A DNA stretch of 24,055 bases from JAYFQF01 sp034927285 (lineage in GTDB: Bacteria > Bacillota > Peptococcia > DRI-13 > UBA5745): positions 1 to 24,055 of the forward strand of contig JAYFQF010000054.1 of the NCBI GenBank assembly GCA_034927285.1, written 5' to 3'. Every line of letters starts with the position of its first letter. Within the stretch, counting starts at the first letter, position 1. Under the pieces are notes generated by a model. The model saw only the letters and a list, made by a program, of their open reading frames with translations, was not told where the DNA came from and searched no databases. The translations under genes were made by a program, and so were the position numbers. Positions 15,879 through 23,883 of this stretch are shown piece by piece.

Positions 15879-16733
15879 ATGAAAGAGTTTAAAGATAAGG
15901 TGGCCCTCATCACCGGGGCCGCCAACGGCTTCGGCCTGGAGTTCGCCAAGGAAGCCGCCCGCCGGGGAATGAAGGCGCTGCTGGTGGACATCGAAGGCGA
16001 GGAAGTGGAAGACGCCCGGAAGATCTGTCAGGAGCTGGGGATGGAAACCATAGCCCGCCAGGCCGATGTCAGCGATCCCCTTCAGGTGGAGCAATGCGTA
16101 AACGAGGCGATAGCCAAATTTGGGAGCATCGACTTGCTCATTAATAACGCCGGCGTCGCCGTGCTGGGGAATTGCTGGGAGCTGCCGCTGAATGACTGGG
16201 AATGGGCCTTCCATTTGAACGTTTTCAGTCAGGTCTACTTTATGCGGCTGGTGATCCCGCTGATGATGAGGCAGGGGACCCCCTGCCATATCCTCAACGT
16301 AGCCTCGGTGGCCGGCGTGATCACCGCTCCCGGAATGCCTGCCTATCATGCCAGCAAGTTTGCCAGCGTGGCCCTTACCGAGAGTGTGTATTATGATCTG
16401 CAAAAGCTTGGGGCCGAGATCAAAATGTCCGTGTTCTGTCCCGGCTTTGTCCGGACCGACCTCTACCGCTGTGAAAGGCACCGGCCGGAACGCTATAAAG
16501 ATCCTGAGGATCCTTACTACGCCAGTCCGGCGTTTCATGCCAATCAAAAGCGCGGCGAATTCCTGATCAAAACGGGCATGGCCATCGACTCTATCGGCAT
16601 GAGCGTCTTCCAGGCCCTGGAGGACGAATCCTTCTATATCCTGACGGATCCCAGGTATACGATGCTGATCGGAACACGGGCCAAGAACATTCTTGAAGGC
16701 GGCGTACCGGACGTCAGGAACTTCATCCGCTGA
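15879..16733 (+). CDS. Short-chain dehydrogenase/reductase
   Basis: 284 aa. I chose ATG 15879 because GGAGGG stands about 10 nt upstream and MKEFKDKVALITG is the usual SDR opening. The frame also opens at ATG 15804, directly after the reductase stop, which would add a charged 25-residue leader. Classical SDR marks: cofactor motif TGAANGFG (12-19), D37 at the end of beta-2 (NAD rather than NADP), NNAG (89-92) and the tetrad N114-S143-Y156-K160 (YHASK). It would oxidise or reduce an alcohol/ketone in the same pathway as the ene-reductase, with which it forms an operon. The C-terminal 60 residues are longer than in minimal SDRs. The substrate is unknown; hydroxysteroid-type or other secondary alcohols are possible. 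Confidence 0.93.
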   Translation: MKEFKDKVALITGAANGFGLEFAKEAARRGMKALLVDIEGEEVEDARKICQELGMETIARQADVSDPLQVEQCVNEAIAKFGSIDLLINNAGVAVLGNCWELPLNDWEWAFHLNVFSQVYFMRLVIPLMMRQGTPCHILNVASVAGVITAPGMPAYHASKFASVALTESVYYDLQKLGAEIKMSVFCPGFVRTDLYRCERHRPERYKDPEDPYYASPAFHANQKRGEFLIKTGMAIDSIGMSVFQALEDESFYILTDPRYTMLIGTRAKNILEGGVPDVRNFIR

Positions 16734-16782
16734 ATTTTATTCGTCGAAATCGCCCATACCGGTCCTCCAAAGCATAGTGACG

Positions 16783-16881
16783 AAAGAAGCCGGCTTTTCT
16801 GAACTGCCCCCCAAAGTCAGACAGTATGATCTACTGAGTTGATTTTGGGGGCGCTTTTCCGTTTAGCCGGCTTCTTTTGCT
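16783..16881. terminator. Nested hairpin terminator serving both the SDR operon and the acetamidase gene
   Basis: A perfect 13-bp outer stem (AAAGAAGCCGGCT at 16783-16795 with 16865-16877) has T-rich tails on both strands, so it can stop transcription from either side. Its loop contains a second inverted repeat described separately. Confidence 0.75.
16801..16856. repeat. Inverted repeat resembling fused IS ends (possible internally deleted IS or MITE)
   Basis: TGCCCCCCAAAGTCA (16805-16819) pairs with TGATTTTGGGGGC (16840-16852); short AGT/ACT matches follow further in. The motif resembles the terminal repeats of some IS3-family (IS150-like) elements, here only about 20 bp apart with no coding DNA between. 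It sits in the loop of the terminator stem. The IS origin is an inference. Confidence 0.45.
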
Positions 16882-16939
16882 ATTGGCATATTTTTTGTCT
16901 ATGTTTATAGACGTATAGGATTCGGCAAGGCTTCAGGCT

Positions 16940-17830
16940 TCAATGCCGAAACGCTTCTCCGGCGAGACCTTGAGGAAATTCCATGACGCAGCCCTTGGCG
17001 GGGTTCACTACCTGGCTGATACGCAGGTTCCCCAAAAGGGAAAGCAGCATGCCGCTTTGGGCGTCGGAAAGGTCCGTGTGCTCCTGCAGGAACCGGTGCA
17101 TTTTTCGGGCGGCGGCCACGGAGGCCTGATCCAGGGAAGGGTGAGCGGCGGTGGTCAGATAACGTTGGCCGGCCAGGAGAAAAGGCGTGGGGATGTCCGG
17201 ACGGTTTTTCAGCACGTCGATCTTTACGGTGACCTGGCCGCTGATTTCCAGGCCGCAAATCACCGTTTCCCCGTCGCCCTGGAGGGCGTGCAGGTCCCCC
17301 ATAGATAAAAGGGCCCCGGGAACGTTCACCGGCAGATAAAGGAGGGCGCCGGCTCCCATGTCCCGGATGTCCAGATTTCCGCCATGCTCGCCGGGTACCC
17401 TGGTGGGTACCGGTTCGCCGGCCGGGGCCGTGCCGATGACGCCGATCATGGGCTGGATAGGGATGCGGATCCCCCGGTCAAAGAGAATTTCCTCCTGCCG
17501 GATCCGGAACCGGCGGCAATGGCTGCCCCGGATTTCATAAATACCGGCGCCGGCTCGGACGCACATGCTGCCTTCCCCGGCGGGCTCGATGGAAAGGATC
17601 TCCACCCGCAGCACATCGCCGGGCTCGGCCTCCCGGACATAAAGGGGGCCCGTGGCGGGATTGCCCCGGCTCAGATCCAGATCCGCAAAATTAAAATGAT
17701 CTTCCCGGATTTGCTCCCGGTAACAATCCTGGCAGCAAAAACAGACAGTCTCGCCGGAGCCGGCGAAAGCCGCCGGCGGCTGAGCGGCGTCGAAAGCGAA
17801 GTGGACCTTATCTTTAGCGATTTTGATCAT
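16940..17830 (-). CDS. Acetamidase/formamidase family hydrolase
   Basis: 296 aa, with GGGAGG about 8 nt before ATG 17830. Family signatures are clear: HFNFADLDLSRGNPATGPLY early, then PGEHGGNLDIRDMGAGALLY and LPVNVPGALLSMGDLHALQG in the middle. Characterised members (AmdA, FmdA) hydrolyse short amides such as formamide and acetamide to ammonia and the acid; many homologues of this roughly 300-aa size have unknown substrates. It is monocistronic and on the strand opposite the SDR operon, sharing its terminator. A function with the neighbouring decarboxylase/reductase genes is possible but not shown. Confidence 0.92.
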   Translation of the reverse strand: MIKIAKDKVHFAFDAAQPPAAFAGSGETVCFCCQDCYREQIREDHFNFADLDLSRGNPATGPLYVREAEPGDVLRVEILSIEPAGEGSMCVRAGAGIYEIRGSHCRRFRIRQEEILFDRGIRIPIQPMIGVIGTAPAGEPVPTRVPGEHGGNLDIRDMGAGALLYLPVNVPGALLSMGDLHALQGDGETVICGLEISGQVTVKIDVLKNRPDIPTPFLLAGQRYLTTAAHPSLDQASVAAARKMHRFLQEHTDLSDAQSGMLLSLLGNLRISQVVNPAKGCVMEFPQGLAGEAFRH

Positions 17831-17879
17831 CAGACAAACCTCCCGGTAGAAAGAGTGAATGACAAAGCCTGAAGTATAC

Positions 17880-18049
17880 AGAGTTCTTTCCTTTTATTGT
17901 AACACCCCGGGCTGCCCAAAGCCAGGCCCCGGGAAAATTCCCGGGAACGGCCAGGCTCCGGAGGAGTCCCAGCAAAGGCCGGGCCCCAGTAAAGTCGCGA
18001 AAAGTCCCCGGGAAAAGGGGGGAATCCGGGCAGACCCCGGAAAGTCTTG
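17880..18049. repeat. GC-rich degenerate short-repeat tract
   Basis: An intergenic stretch between the acetamidase gene and aspA built from many imperfect copies of CCGGGAAA and AAGTCCC-like units, including the near-perfect palindrome CCCGGGAAAATTCCCGGG (about 17928-17945). An ORF of 63 codons crosses it, but its composition (Pro, Gly, Lys and Ser only in runs) follows from the repeat and is not a credible gene. Confidence 0.55.
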
Positions 18050-18089
18050 AAAAAAACCGGGAAATCCGGAAGAATCCGAAAAGTCCCGG
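18050..18089 (-). terminator. Terminator of aspA
   Basis: On the minus strand CCGGGA (18089-18084) pairs with TCCCGG (18062-18057), with an inner CGGA/TCCG stem, followed by seven T residues (18056-18050). It lies 17 bp past the aspA stop codon. Confidence 0.7.
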
Positions 18090-18106
18090 AAGATCCGCTG
18101 AAAGCT

Positions 18107-19495
18107 TCAGGAAGGCAGGCAGGTCATTTTTGCCGGATCCAGGACTTCCGCCAGCCGGGCCGGGTCCAACAGCCTCTGTTCTTCCGCCAGGCTGCGGACA
18201 GAGCGGCCGCTGGACAGGGAGAGCTTAGCCAGCTGGCCGGCCCTTTGGTAGCCGATATAAGGAGTCAAAGCGGTGACAGTGCCGGCGCTTTGCTCCAGAA
18301 GCTCCCGGCAGCGGCGGCGGTTGGCGGCGATGCCAAGGACGCAGTTTTCGGTAAAGGTGGCGGCGGCGCCCCGCAGGGTGTCCAGGGATTCAAACAGGTT
18401 ATGGAAAAGCACCGGTTCGAAGGCGTTCAGCTCCAGTTGCCCGGCCTCGGCGGCCAGCGTCACGGTCAAGTCGTTGCCGATAATATAGAAGGCGGCCTGG
18501 GATACCGCTTCGGGAATCACCGGGTTGATTTTGCCGGGCATGATGGAGGAGCCGTTCTGCCGGGCCGGCAGGGTGATTTCCGCCAGGCCGGTCTTGGGGC
18601 CGCTGGATAACAGCCTTAAGTCGTTGGCGATTTTGGAAAGATTGACGGCGCAGGTTTTGATGGCGCCGGAGACCTCCACAAAGCCGTCCAGGTTCTGGGT
18701 GGCGTCGATCAGGTCCCGGGACTGGGTCACCGGCAGGCCGCTGACCTCCCTGAGGGCCGGGACGATCTTCCGCAGATAGCCGGGATCGGTATTGACGGCG
18801 GTGCCGATGGCGGTGCCGCCTAAGTTGACTTGGGTCATTACCGCCTCGGCTTTTTTCAGTCGCCCCAGGTCCCGGGAAACCGCCGCGGCATAAGCCCGGA
18901 AGCTTTGGCCCAGGCGGATGGGCACCGCGTCCTTGAGCTGGGTGCGGACCTTCTTGACGACGTCGTCGAACTCGGCGGCTTTTTGCCGGAAGGCCTCGCC
19001 AAGCCGTTCCAGTTCCTCTTCCAGGGGAGCCAAAAGCTTCAGGACGGTCATCCGCCCGGCGGTGGGGAAAACGTCATTGGTGGACTGGCACATATTTACG
19101 TGGTCGTTGGGATGGACCAGGCCGTAATCGCCTTTTACGCCGCCTAAAAGCTCGATGGCCCGGTTGGCGATCACTTCGTTGGCGTTCATATTGGCGGAGG
19201 TGCCGGCGCCGCCCTGGATGGCGTCCACGATAAACTGGTCCCGGAGCCTGCCGGCGATGACCTCGTCGCAGGCGGCGATGACGGCTCCGGCAATGCCCGT
19301 CTCCAGGCGGCCGGTTTCCCGGTTGACCATGGCGGCGGCTTTTTTTACCTGGGCCAGGCTGATGATCAACTGGGGATGGATGGCGCGTCCGGTAATGGAG
19401 AAATTTTGGCTGCCTCTCAGGGACTGGATGCCGTAATAAGCCCTGGCGGGAACCGCCAGACTGCCCAGGGAATCGGATTCAGAACGGGTTTTCAT
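18107..19495 (-). CDS. aspA: Aspartate ammonia-lyase (aspartase)
   Basis: 462 aa, with GAGG 7 nt before ATG 19495. It belongs to the class II fumarase/aspartase superfamily: GGAGTSANMNANEVIANRA near 95-113, HPNDHVNMCQSTNDVFPTA near 127-145, and the signature GSSIMPGKINPV at 315-326, which holds the catalytic serine loop. The opening (YYGIQSLRGSQNF) and the TSANMNANEVIANRA form favour aspartase over fumarase. The reaction converts L-aspartate to fumarate and ammonia in the cytosol, useful in anaerobes for amino-acid catabolism and fumarate supply. It is monocistronic with its own terminator and divergent from an Lrp/AsnC regulator 213 bp away, which is the likely controller. Confidence 0.93.
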   Translation of the reverse strand: MKTRSESDSLGSLAVPARAYYGIQSLRGSQNFSITGRAIHPQLIISLAQVKKAAAMVNRETGRLETGIAGAVIAACDEVIAGRLRDQFIVDAIQGGAGTSANMNANEVIANRAIELLGGVKGDYGLVHPNDHVNMCQSTNDVFPTAGRMTVLKLLAPLEEELERLGEAFRQKAAEFDDVVKKVRTQLKDAVPIRLGQSFRAYAAAVSRDLGRLKKAEAVMTQVNLGGTAIGTAVNTDPGYLRKIVPALREVSGLPVTQSRDLIDATQNLDGFVEVSGAIKTCAVNLSKIANDLRLLSSGPKTGLAEITLPARQNGSSIMPGKINPVIPEAVSQAAFYIIGNDLTVTLAAEAGQLELNAFEPVLFHNLFESLDTLRGAAATFTENCVLGIAANRRRCRELLEQSAGTVTALTPYIGYQRAGQLAKLSLSSGRSVRSLAEEQRLLDPARLAEVLDPAKMTCLPS

Positions 19496-19708
19496 CAGAT
19501 CGCCTCTTTTCCTTAGGCCGATAGTGCTATATAATGAAATTGCTGTAAAAACGGCTTTCTGTTGTCAACATATCACGGCCCGCGGAAGAAAGGAACCTTT
19601 TCCCGGCAGTTCCGAAGGATTCTGTTTTTTTCCCTGGGGAAGTTTTTTTCTTAAGTTTTTTCTCGCCTTTCACTTTATTTTATTAAGAGGACGGAGGGAG
19701 GGACGGCC

Positions 19709-20137
19709 ATGGACGGGATGGACAAAGAGATACTGGATATTTTGCGGAAAAACAGCAGAATCTCCATAAAAAAGCTGGCGGAACAGGTCTTTTTGTCGCC
19801 GCCGGCGGTGACGGCCCGGATCGAGCGGATGCAGGCCGAGGGCCTGATCACCGGGTTTTATACGGAGCTGGATATGGAAAAACAAGGCTTTCCCCTTACG
19901 GCCTTTATTAATTTGTCCATGGCCCCGGCTAAGCGGAAGGAATTTACCGCATATGTGCTGAAGTGTCCCAATGTTCTGGAATGCAGCCATGTTTCCGGCC
20001 AGTATTCCATGCTGATCAAGGCGGCGTTTTCCGGCACTGCCCAGCTGGAACATTTTGTGGCCCGGCTCCAGCAGTTCGGCGCCACCCAGACCCAGGTGGT
20101 ATTCTCCACAGTGGTAAAACCAAGAAACCTTCTCTGA
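19709..20137 (+). CDS. Lrp/AsnC-family transcriptional regulator
   Basis: 142 aa from ATG 19709 with GGAGGGAGGG upstream; ATG 19718 is a possible later start. The N-terminal winged helix-turn-helix (4-60: MDKEILDILRKNSRISIKKL, then SPPAVTARIERMQAEGLI) is followed by a RAM/AsnC ligand-binding domain (about 65-140, with VLECSHVSGQYSMLIKA). These proteins form dimers and octamers and sense amino acids. Its divergence from aspA suggests it senses aspartate or a related amino acid and controls aspA and itself; this is inferred from position only. Confidence 0.92.
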   Translation: MDGMDKEILDILRKNSRISIKKLAEQVFLSPPAVTARIERMQAEGLITGFYTELDMEKQGFPLTAFINLSMAPAKRKEFTAYVLKCPNVLECSHVSGQYSMLIKAAFSGTAQLEHFVARLQQFGATQTQVVFSTVVKPRNLL

Positions 20138-20159
20138 TCCTTTTAGGGAGTGACGACAT

Positions 20160-20206
20160 AAAGGAACCGCCCGGCGGCCCTGTGGGCTGCCGGGCGGTTT
20201 TCCTTT
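20160..20206. terminator. Bidirectional terminator between the Lrp gene and the osmoprotectant operon
   Basis: A long GC-rich stem (20160-20180 with 20184-20206; CCGCCCGGC-GCCC against GGGC-GCCGGGCGG) with a three-base loop and A/T-rich flanks. It ends the Lrp gene on the plus strand and probably the transporter operon on the minus strand. Confidence 0.85.
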
Positions 20207-20269
20207 GCCGGTCGGCCGGCGGATTGGGGAGGGAGGGCGGTTGAATCGCTTGACAAATAGATTAACCCG

Positions 20270-21199
20270 TTATATCAGGTCCTGGCTTTTCAGGAATTCC
20301 TCGGCTACCTCGGCTACGCTGCGGCCTTCCACGTCTACCTTGTAGGTGAGATCCGTCATGATCTCGTTGGTAAATTTGCCGCCCAGCATATTCAGAACTT
20401 CCTCCAGGTTCGGCGCGGTTTCCTTGAAGTCCTCAAAAAGATCCGCCCGGACTAAGATGGCGCCGTTATATTCGGGGAAGAAATGCTTATCGTCTTCCAG
20501 GACCTTCAGCTGCGCTTTTTTGTTCAGTCCGTCGGTGGCATAGACCTCGGTGACCTGAAAATTGCCGTTTTCCACCGCGGCATATTTCAGTCCCAGATCC
20601 ACCGACAGGCTGTCCTTAAATTTCAATCCGTAAAACTCTACAAAGGGACCGTACTTCATGGAGCCTTCCTCGGAGTAGAACTCATGCTCGGCGCCAAAGA
20701 GCAGCTCCGGCGCTATGGGGACCAGGTCGCTGATCGTTGTCAGGCCGTATTGATCGGCAATACTTTGCGGCACGGCCAGGGCATAGGTGTTGTTCAGCCC
20801 CAGTTTATCCAGCAGGCGGACATTGAACTTTTTCAGGGCCTCCTGGTTGGCGAAATCGTAAAGCGTCATGCCTTCCGGCACGTCGTCGGGATCCAGCTTC
20901 AGGAAGGTGGTTAAAAGGGTGCCGTCATAACTGTTAAACAGGTCGCCGTTTTGATTGTTGGTCAGCTCCCGGAACAGGTTTACGCCGGACATTTGTTCCT
21001 TGATGTTTACGGTGAGGTCGGTGTGCTCCTCTACCAGAAGCTTGACCATATAGTGGATCAGCTGCATTTCTGAGAACTCGCCGTCATTAATGACCAGCTG
21101 GGTTTTGGCGGCGGCTTCGTCTTTGCCGCAACCCGGCAGGGCCAGGCTCAGAACCAGGATCAGGATCAAGGTAATGGCTTTTTTTGCTTTTTTCATCAT
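20270..21199 (-). CDS. opuCC: Glycine betaine/choline/carnitine ABC transporter substrate-binding lipoprotein (OpuCC-like)
   Basis: 309 aa from ATG 21199. GGAGAG lies 3-4 nt before it and 6-7 nt before the next ATG (21196), so the second may be the one used. A basic, hydrophobic signal peptide ends in the lipobox LPGC (cysteine about residue 23), so the protein is tethered to the outer face of the membrane. The rest is an OpuAC-type binding fold (QLVINDGEFSEMQLIHYMVK; NSYDGTLLTTFL; EVYATDGLNKKAQLKVLEDD), which in known members cages quaternary amines with aromatic residues. It is the last gene of the operon, 63 bp after the second permease. Whether it prefers betaine, choline or carnitine is not readable. 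Confidence 0.9.
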   Translation of the reverse strand: MMKKAKKAITLILILVLSLALPGCGKDEAAAKTQLVINDGEFSEMQLIHYMVKLLVEEHTDLTVNIKEQMSGVNLFRELTNNQNGDLFNSYDGTLLTTFLKLDPDDVPEGMTLYDFANQEALKKFNVRLLDKLGLNNTYALAVPQSIADQYGLTTISDLVPIAPELLFGAEHEFYSEEGSMKYGPFVEFYGLKFKDSLSVDLGLKYAAVENGNFQVTEVYATDGLNKKAQLKVLEDDKHFFPEYNGAILVRADLFEDFKETAPNLEEVLNMLGGKFTNEIMTDLTYKVDVEGRSVAEVAEEFLKSQDLI

Positions 21200-21262
21200 A
21201 CACTCTCCTTTTTGGCGGCGCCGGGTCGGGCCGGGCCGCATAATATGCAGGTTGTCGCCGGC

Positions 21263-21862
21263 TTACGCCGCGGAAGAGCGGCGGTACAGCCGTTTTTCGA
21301 TCATGCCCATGACGAAGTCGAAGACTACGGCCATCAGCATCAGGGATAAGGTGCCGGAAGCGATCAGCCGGATATTCTGAATGCGGATGCCCCGGTAGAT
21401 AATGGAGCCCAGGCCGCCGCCGCCCACGAAGGCGGCGAAGACGGCGGAGCCGATGGAGTTCACGGTGGCGATGCGGATGCCGGTGAAGATCACCGGAAAG
21501 GCCAGGGGCAGCTCCACCCGCATCAGCTGATAAAACTTGCTCATCCCCATGCCCCGGGCCGCCTCCTTAATGGCGGGATCCACTTCCGTCAGTCCCAGGT
21601 TGGTGTTGCGGACGATGGGCAAAAGGGAGTAGAGGACCAAACCGGTGACTACGGTGATCTTGCCGGCGCCGATAAAGACCATGATGATCCCCAGAAGAGC
21701 CAGGGAGGGAATGGTCTGCAAAACATCCACCACCCAAAGGATGGCTTTTCTCGCTCCCGGAAAAAGGTAGGACAGGATGCCCAGGGGCAGGCCGATGGCG
21801 ATGGCAAAGAACACGGCCAGCAAAACCATATAAAGATGCTCCATAAACATTTGCAGGGTCAT
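21263..21862 (-). CDS. opuCD: Osmoprotectant ABC transporter permease (second, OpuCD/OpuBD-like)
   Basis: 199 aa with about five membrane helices and the BPD_transp_1 EAA loop EAARGMGMSKFYQLMRVELP near residues 95-115, which docks on the ATPase. The FVGGGGLGSIIYRGI motif is typical of OpuC/OpuB/ProW permeases. The start ATG overlaps the stop of the preceding permease as ATGA (21862-21859), so translation is coupled. Which of the two permeases matches OpuCB or OpuCD is a guess from order. Confidence 0.9.
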   Translation of the reverse strand: MTLQMFMEHLYMVLLAVFFAIAIGLPLGILSYLFPGARKAILWVVDVLQTIPSLALLGIIMVFIGAGKITVVTGLVLYSLLPIVRNTNLGLTEVDPAIKEAARGMGMSKFYQLMRVELPLAFPVIFTGIRIATVNSIGSAVFAAFVGGGGLGSIIYRGIRIQNIRLIASGTLSLMLMAVVFDFVMGMIEKRLYRRSSAA

Positions 21863-22503
21863 TTGGCGGCGCCTCCTTTGCGCAGGCCCCGGGGTACCGC
21901 TTTTTTTTGCAGCCGGTCGATCAATAGCCCCAGGATGACTGCCAGGATTGCGGCCGGAATGGCTCCGGCGATGATCAGCGTATTATTATTTGAAGAGATC
22001 CCCCGGTAGATAAAATCTCCCAGGCCCCCCAGGCCGATCATTGCCGCCCGCACCGCCCAGCTTACGGTGTAGACGGTGGACATCCTGAGCCCCGCGATGA
22101 TGGTGGGCATGGCCAGGGGCAGCTCCACCTGAAACAGCACCTGGCTGTTTGACATCCCCAGGCCCCGGGCTGCTTCCGTGTACTGGGGCTCCACGTTCAT
22201 GATCCCCACATAGGTATTTTTCAGCACCGGGAACATGGCGTAGATGGCCAGGGCGATGATCACCGTCAGAGGCACCATGCCGATATAGAGAAATAAGGTG
22301 CCGATGAAGACGATTCCGGGGATGGTCTGGAAAACAGAGATCACCGGCAGAATCACCTGGGAGTATTTGGGGATGCGGGTCAGCAGAATGCCCAGGGCCA
22401 GGCCCAGGCAAAAACCGATGGATACGGAAACGAAAACATAAAAAATATGGGTGAGGATGGAATTTGCCAGCATCTTTCCATAGACCTCAAAAAAAGCCGT
22501 CAT
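21859..22503 (-). CDS. opuCB: Osmoprotectant ABC transporter permease (first, OpuCB/OpuBB-like)
   Basis: 214 aa, polytopic, with the EAA motif EAARGLGMSNSQVLFQVELP near residues 125-145 and GLGGLGDFIYRGISSNNNTL near the end, as in OpuC/OpuB permeases. The ATG overlaps the ATPase stop as ATGA (22503-22500). It pairs with the permease at 21263-21862 to form the membrane channel of the importer. Confidence 0.9.
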   Translation of the reverse strand: MTAFFEVYGKMLANSILTHIFYVFVSVSIGFCLGLALGILLTRIPKYSQVILPVISVFQTIPGIVFIGTLFLYIGMVPLTVIIALAIYAMFPVLKNTYVGIMNVEPQYTEAARGLGMSNSQVLFQVELPLAMPTIIAGLRMSTVYTVSWAVRAAMIGLGGLGDFIYRGISSNNNTLIIAGAIPAAILAVILGLLIDRLQKKAVPRGLRKGGAAK

Positions 22504-23621
22504 TGGACATCACCCCACAATGCGTCGGCCATGGCTTCGGCCATGCTGGTTTTGGTGACGATGCCGGCCACGGTTTCATCGGGGTTCAGTACCACCACAT
22601 AGGAGTCCCCGGAGGAAACCAGTTTGTCGAAGCAATCCCGGGCGTCGTCGCTTACGTAAGAGGTGCAGTTGGTCTTGGTCACCAGTTTTTCAATGGTGTC
22701 GCCGGCCCGGCCGTAAAGGCGGATATTATTTATGGAAACGGTGCCGGCGTAGGTATCGTCTTCATTTACCACCAAAAGGGTATCCACCCGGTAACGGGCC
22801 ATGGCCTCGGTGCATTCCAGGATGCCCCGCTTTTTATTCACTTTGTAAACGTTGGTGCGCATGAAATCGGCGGCGGTCATCACCACCGGCCCGTTGCCCT
22901 GGATATGCTTGCCCATGAAGCTGCGGATCAGGTCGTTGGCGGGGTTGCGCAGCATCTCCTCCGGCGAGGCCATCTGGGCGATGTGGCCGTTTTCCATGAA
23001 GATGATGGTATCCGCCAGATTCAAAGCCTCTTCCATGTCGTGAGTCACAAATACGATAGTTTTATTCAGCTTTTTCTGCAATTTTTTGATCTCGTCCTGA
23101 AGGACGCTTCTGGTCATGGGGTCCAAAGCGCCGAAGGGTTCATCCATCAGCACAATCGGCGGCGACGCCGCCAATGCCCGCAGCACGCCGATCCGCTGCT
23201 GCTGCCCGCCGGACATTTCCGAAGGGTACTTATGGGCATACTGCTCATAGGGCATGTTCACCAGATCCAGAAGCTGATGAACGATCTCGTCGCATTTGTG
23301 TTTGTCATACTTTAAGAGCCGGGGGACTACCGTGATATTCTGGGCCACGGTCATGTTCGGAAAAAGACCGATCTGCTGGATCACGTAGCCGATGCTGCGG
23401 CGCAGGGTTACCCGGTAAACCTCCGCCGTATTTTTGCCATTAATAAAGATTTTCCCCTGATCCGGCTCTATTAAGCGGTTGATCATCTTCAGCGTAGTGG
23501 TTTTGCCGCAGCCGCTGGGGCCGATCAGGACCACAAACTGACCTTCGGGGATCTCAAAGCTTAAATTGTCCAAAACCACAGAATTTCCATACTGCTTTCG
23601 GACGCCTTCGAATCGGATCAT
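22500..23621 (-). CDS. opuCA: Osmoprotectant ABC transporter ATP-binding protein with CBS domains (OpuCA-like)
   Basis: 373 aa. I chose ATG 23621, which has AAGGAG 8 nt upstream and gives the usual MIRFEGVRKQYG opening; an in-frame ATG at 23651 has no such site. Walker A is GPSGCGKT (34-41), the signature MSGGQQQR (136-143), Walker B IVLMDEP (156-162) and the switch FVTHDME follows. After residue 250 come two CBS domains (about 255-310 and 312-368), which in OpuA/OpuC sense ionic strength or c-di-AMP and gate transport. It is the first gene of a four-gene operon (ATPase, permease, permease, binding protein). This order differs from Bacillus opuCABCD, where the binding protein lies between the permeases. 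Confidence 0.93.
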   Translation of the reverse strand: MIRFEGVRKQYGNSVVLDNLSFEIPEGQFVVLIGPSGCGKTTTLKMINRLIEPDQGKIFINGKNTAEVYRVTLRRSIGYVIQQIGLFPNMTVAQNITVVPRLLKYDKHKCDEIVHQLLDLVNMPYEQYAHKYPSEMSGGQQQRIGVLRALAASPPIVLMDEPFGALDPMTRSVLQDEIKKLQKKLNKTIVFVTHDMEEALNLADTIIFMENGHIAQMASPEEMLRNPANDLIRSFMGKHIQGNGPVVMTAADFMRTNVYKVNKKRGILECTEAMARYRVDTLLVVNEDDTYAGTVSINNIRLYGRAGDTIEKLVTKTNCTSYVSDDARDCFDKLVSSGDSYVVVLNPDETVAGIVTKTSMAEAMADALWGDVQ

Positions 23622-23774
23622 ATTCTGCGCTCCTTCCTCAATATCCGACAACCCGATAAAATCAATAGAGTTGTCAGTTCCTGTTTAATAATTTATCATT
23701 TTCTGAGGCTCCGGTCAAGGATAAACAGAAAAAAATGCTGATTTTTTACATTTTGTCTTAATGATTTTGCAGGC

Positions 23775-23805
23775 AAAAGGGCGGCGGAGCTTGGCCCCGC
23801 CGCCC
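23775..23805 (-). terminator. Terminator for the minus-strand gene at the right edge
   Basis: GGGCGGCGG (23779-23787) pairs with CCGCCGCCC (23797-23805). Read on the minus strand, four T residues follow. It lies about 80 bp past the stop codon of the partial gene at 23884. Confidence 0.55.
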
Positions 23806-23883
23806 TGGACTTTTCCTTTTTAAGGGAAAAACCGGCAGCCGATATTTTGCGGCGAATACAAAAACGTAAGGAATTCTCCCAGG

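Noticed and set aside
16897..16912. Small palindrome GTCTAT-GTTT-ATAGAC downstream of the acetamidase gene as its terminator
   Set aside because: The stem is only six AT-rich pairs, and on the gene's strand it is followed by A rather than T residues. The nested hairpin at 16783-16877 fits better.
17859..18050. 63-codon ORF in the GC-rich repeat tract
   Set aside because: Its composition simply reflects the repeated DNA units. There is no ribosome binding site and no domain.
18047..19147. Several long plus-strand frames opposite aspA, and similar ones opposite the opu, PucR and reductase genes
   Set aside because: They are antisense shadows typical of GC-rich coding DNA. The opposite strand encodes conserved families with full motifs.
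21200..21241. Earlier start for the binding lipoprotein
   Set aside because: It would put 14 Arg/Pro-rich residues before the signal peptide. The ATG pair at 21199/21196 follows GGAGAG.
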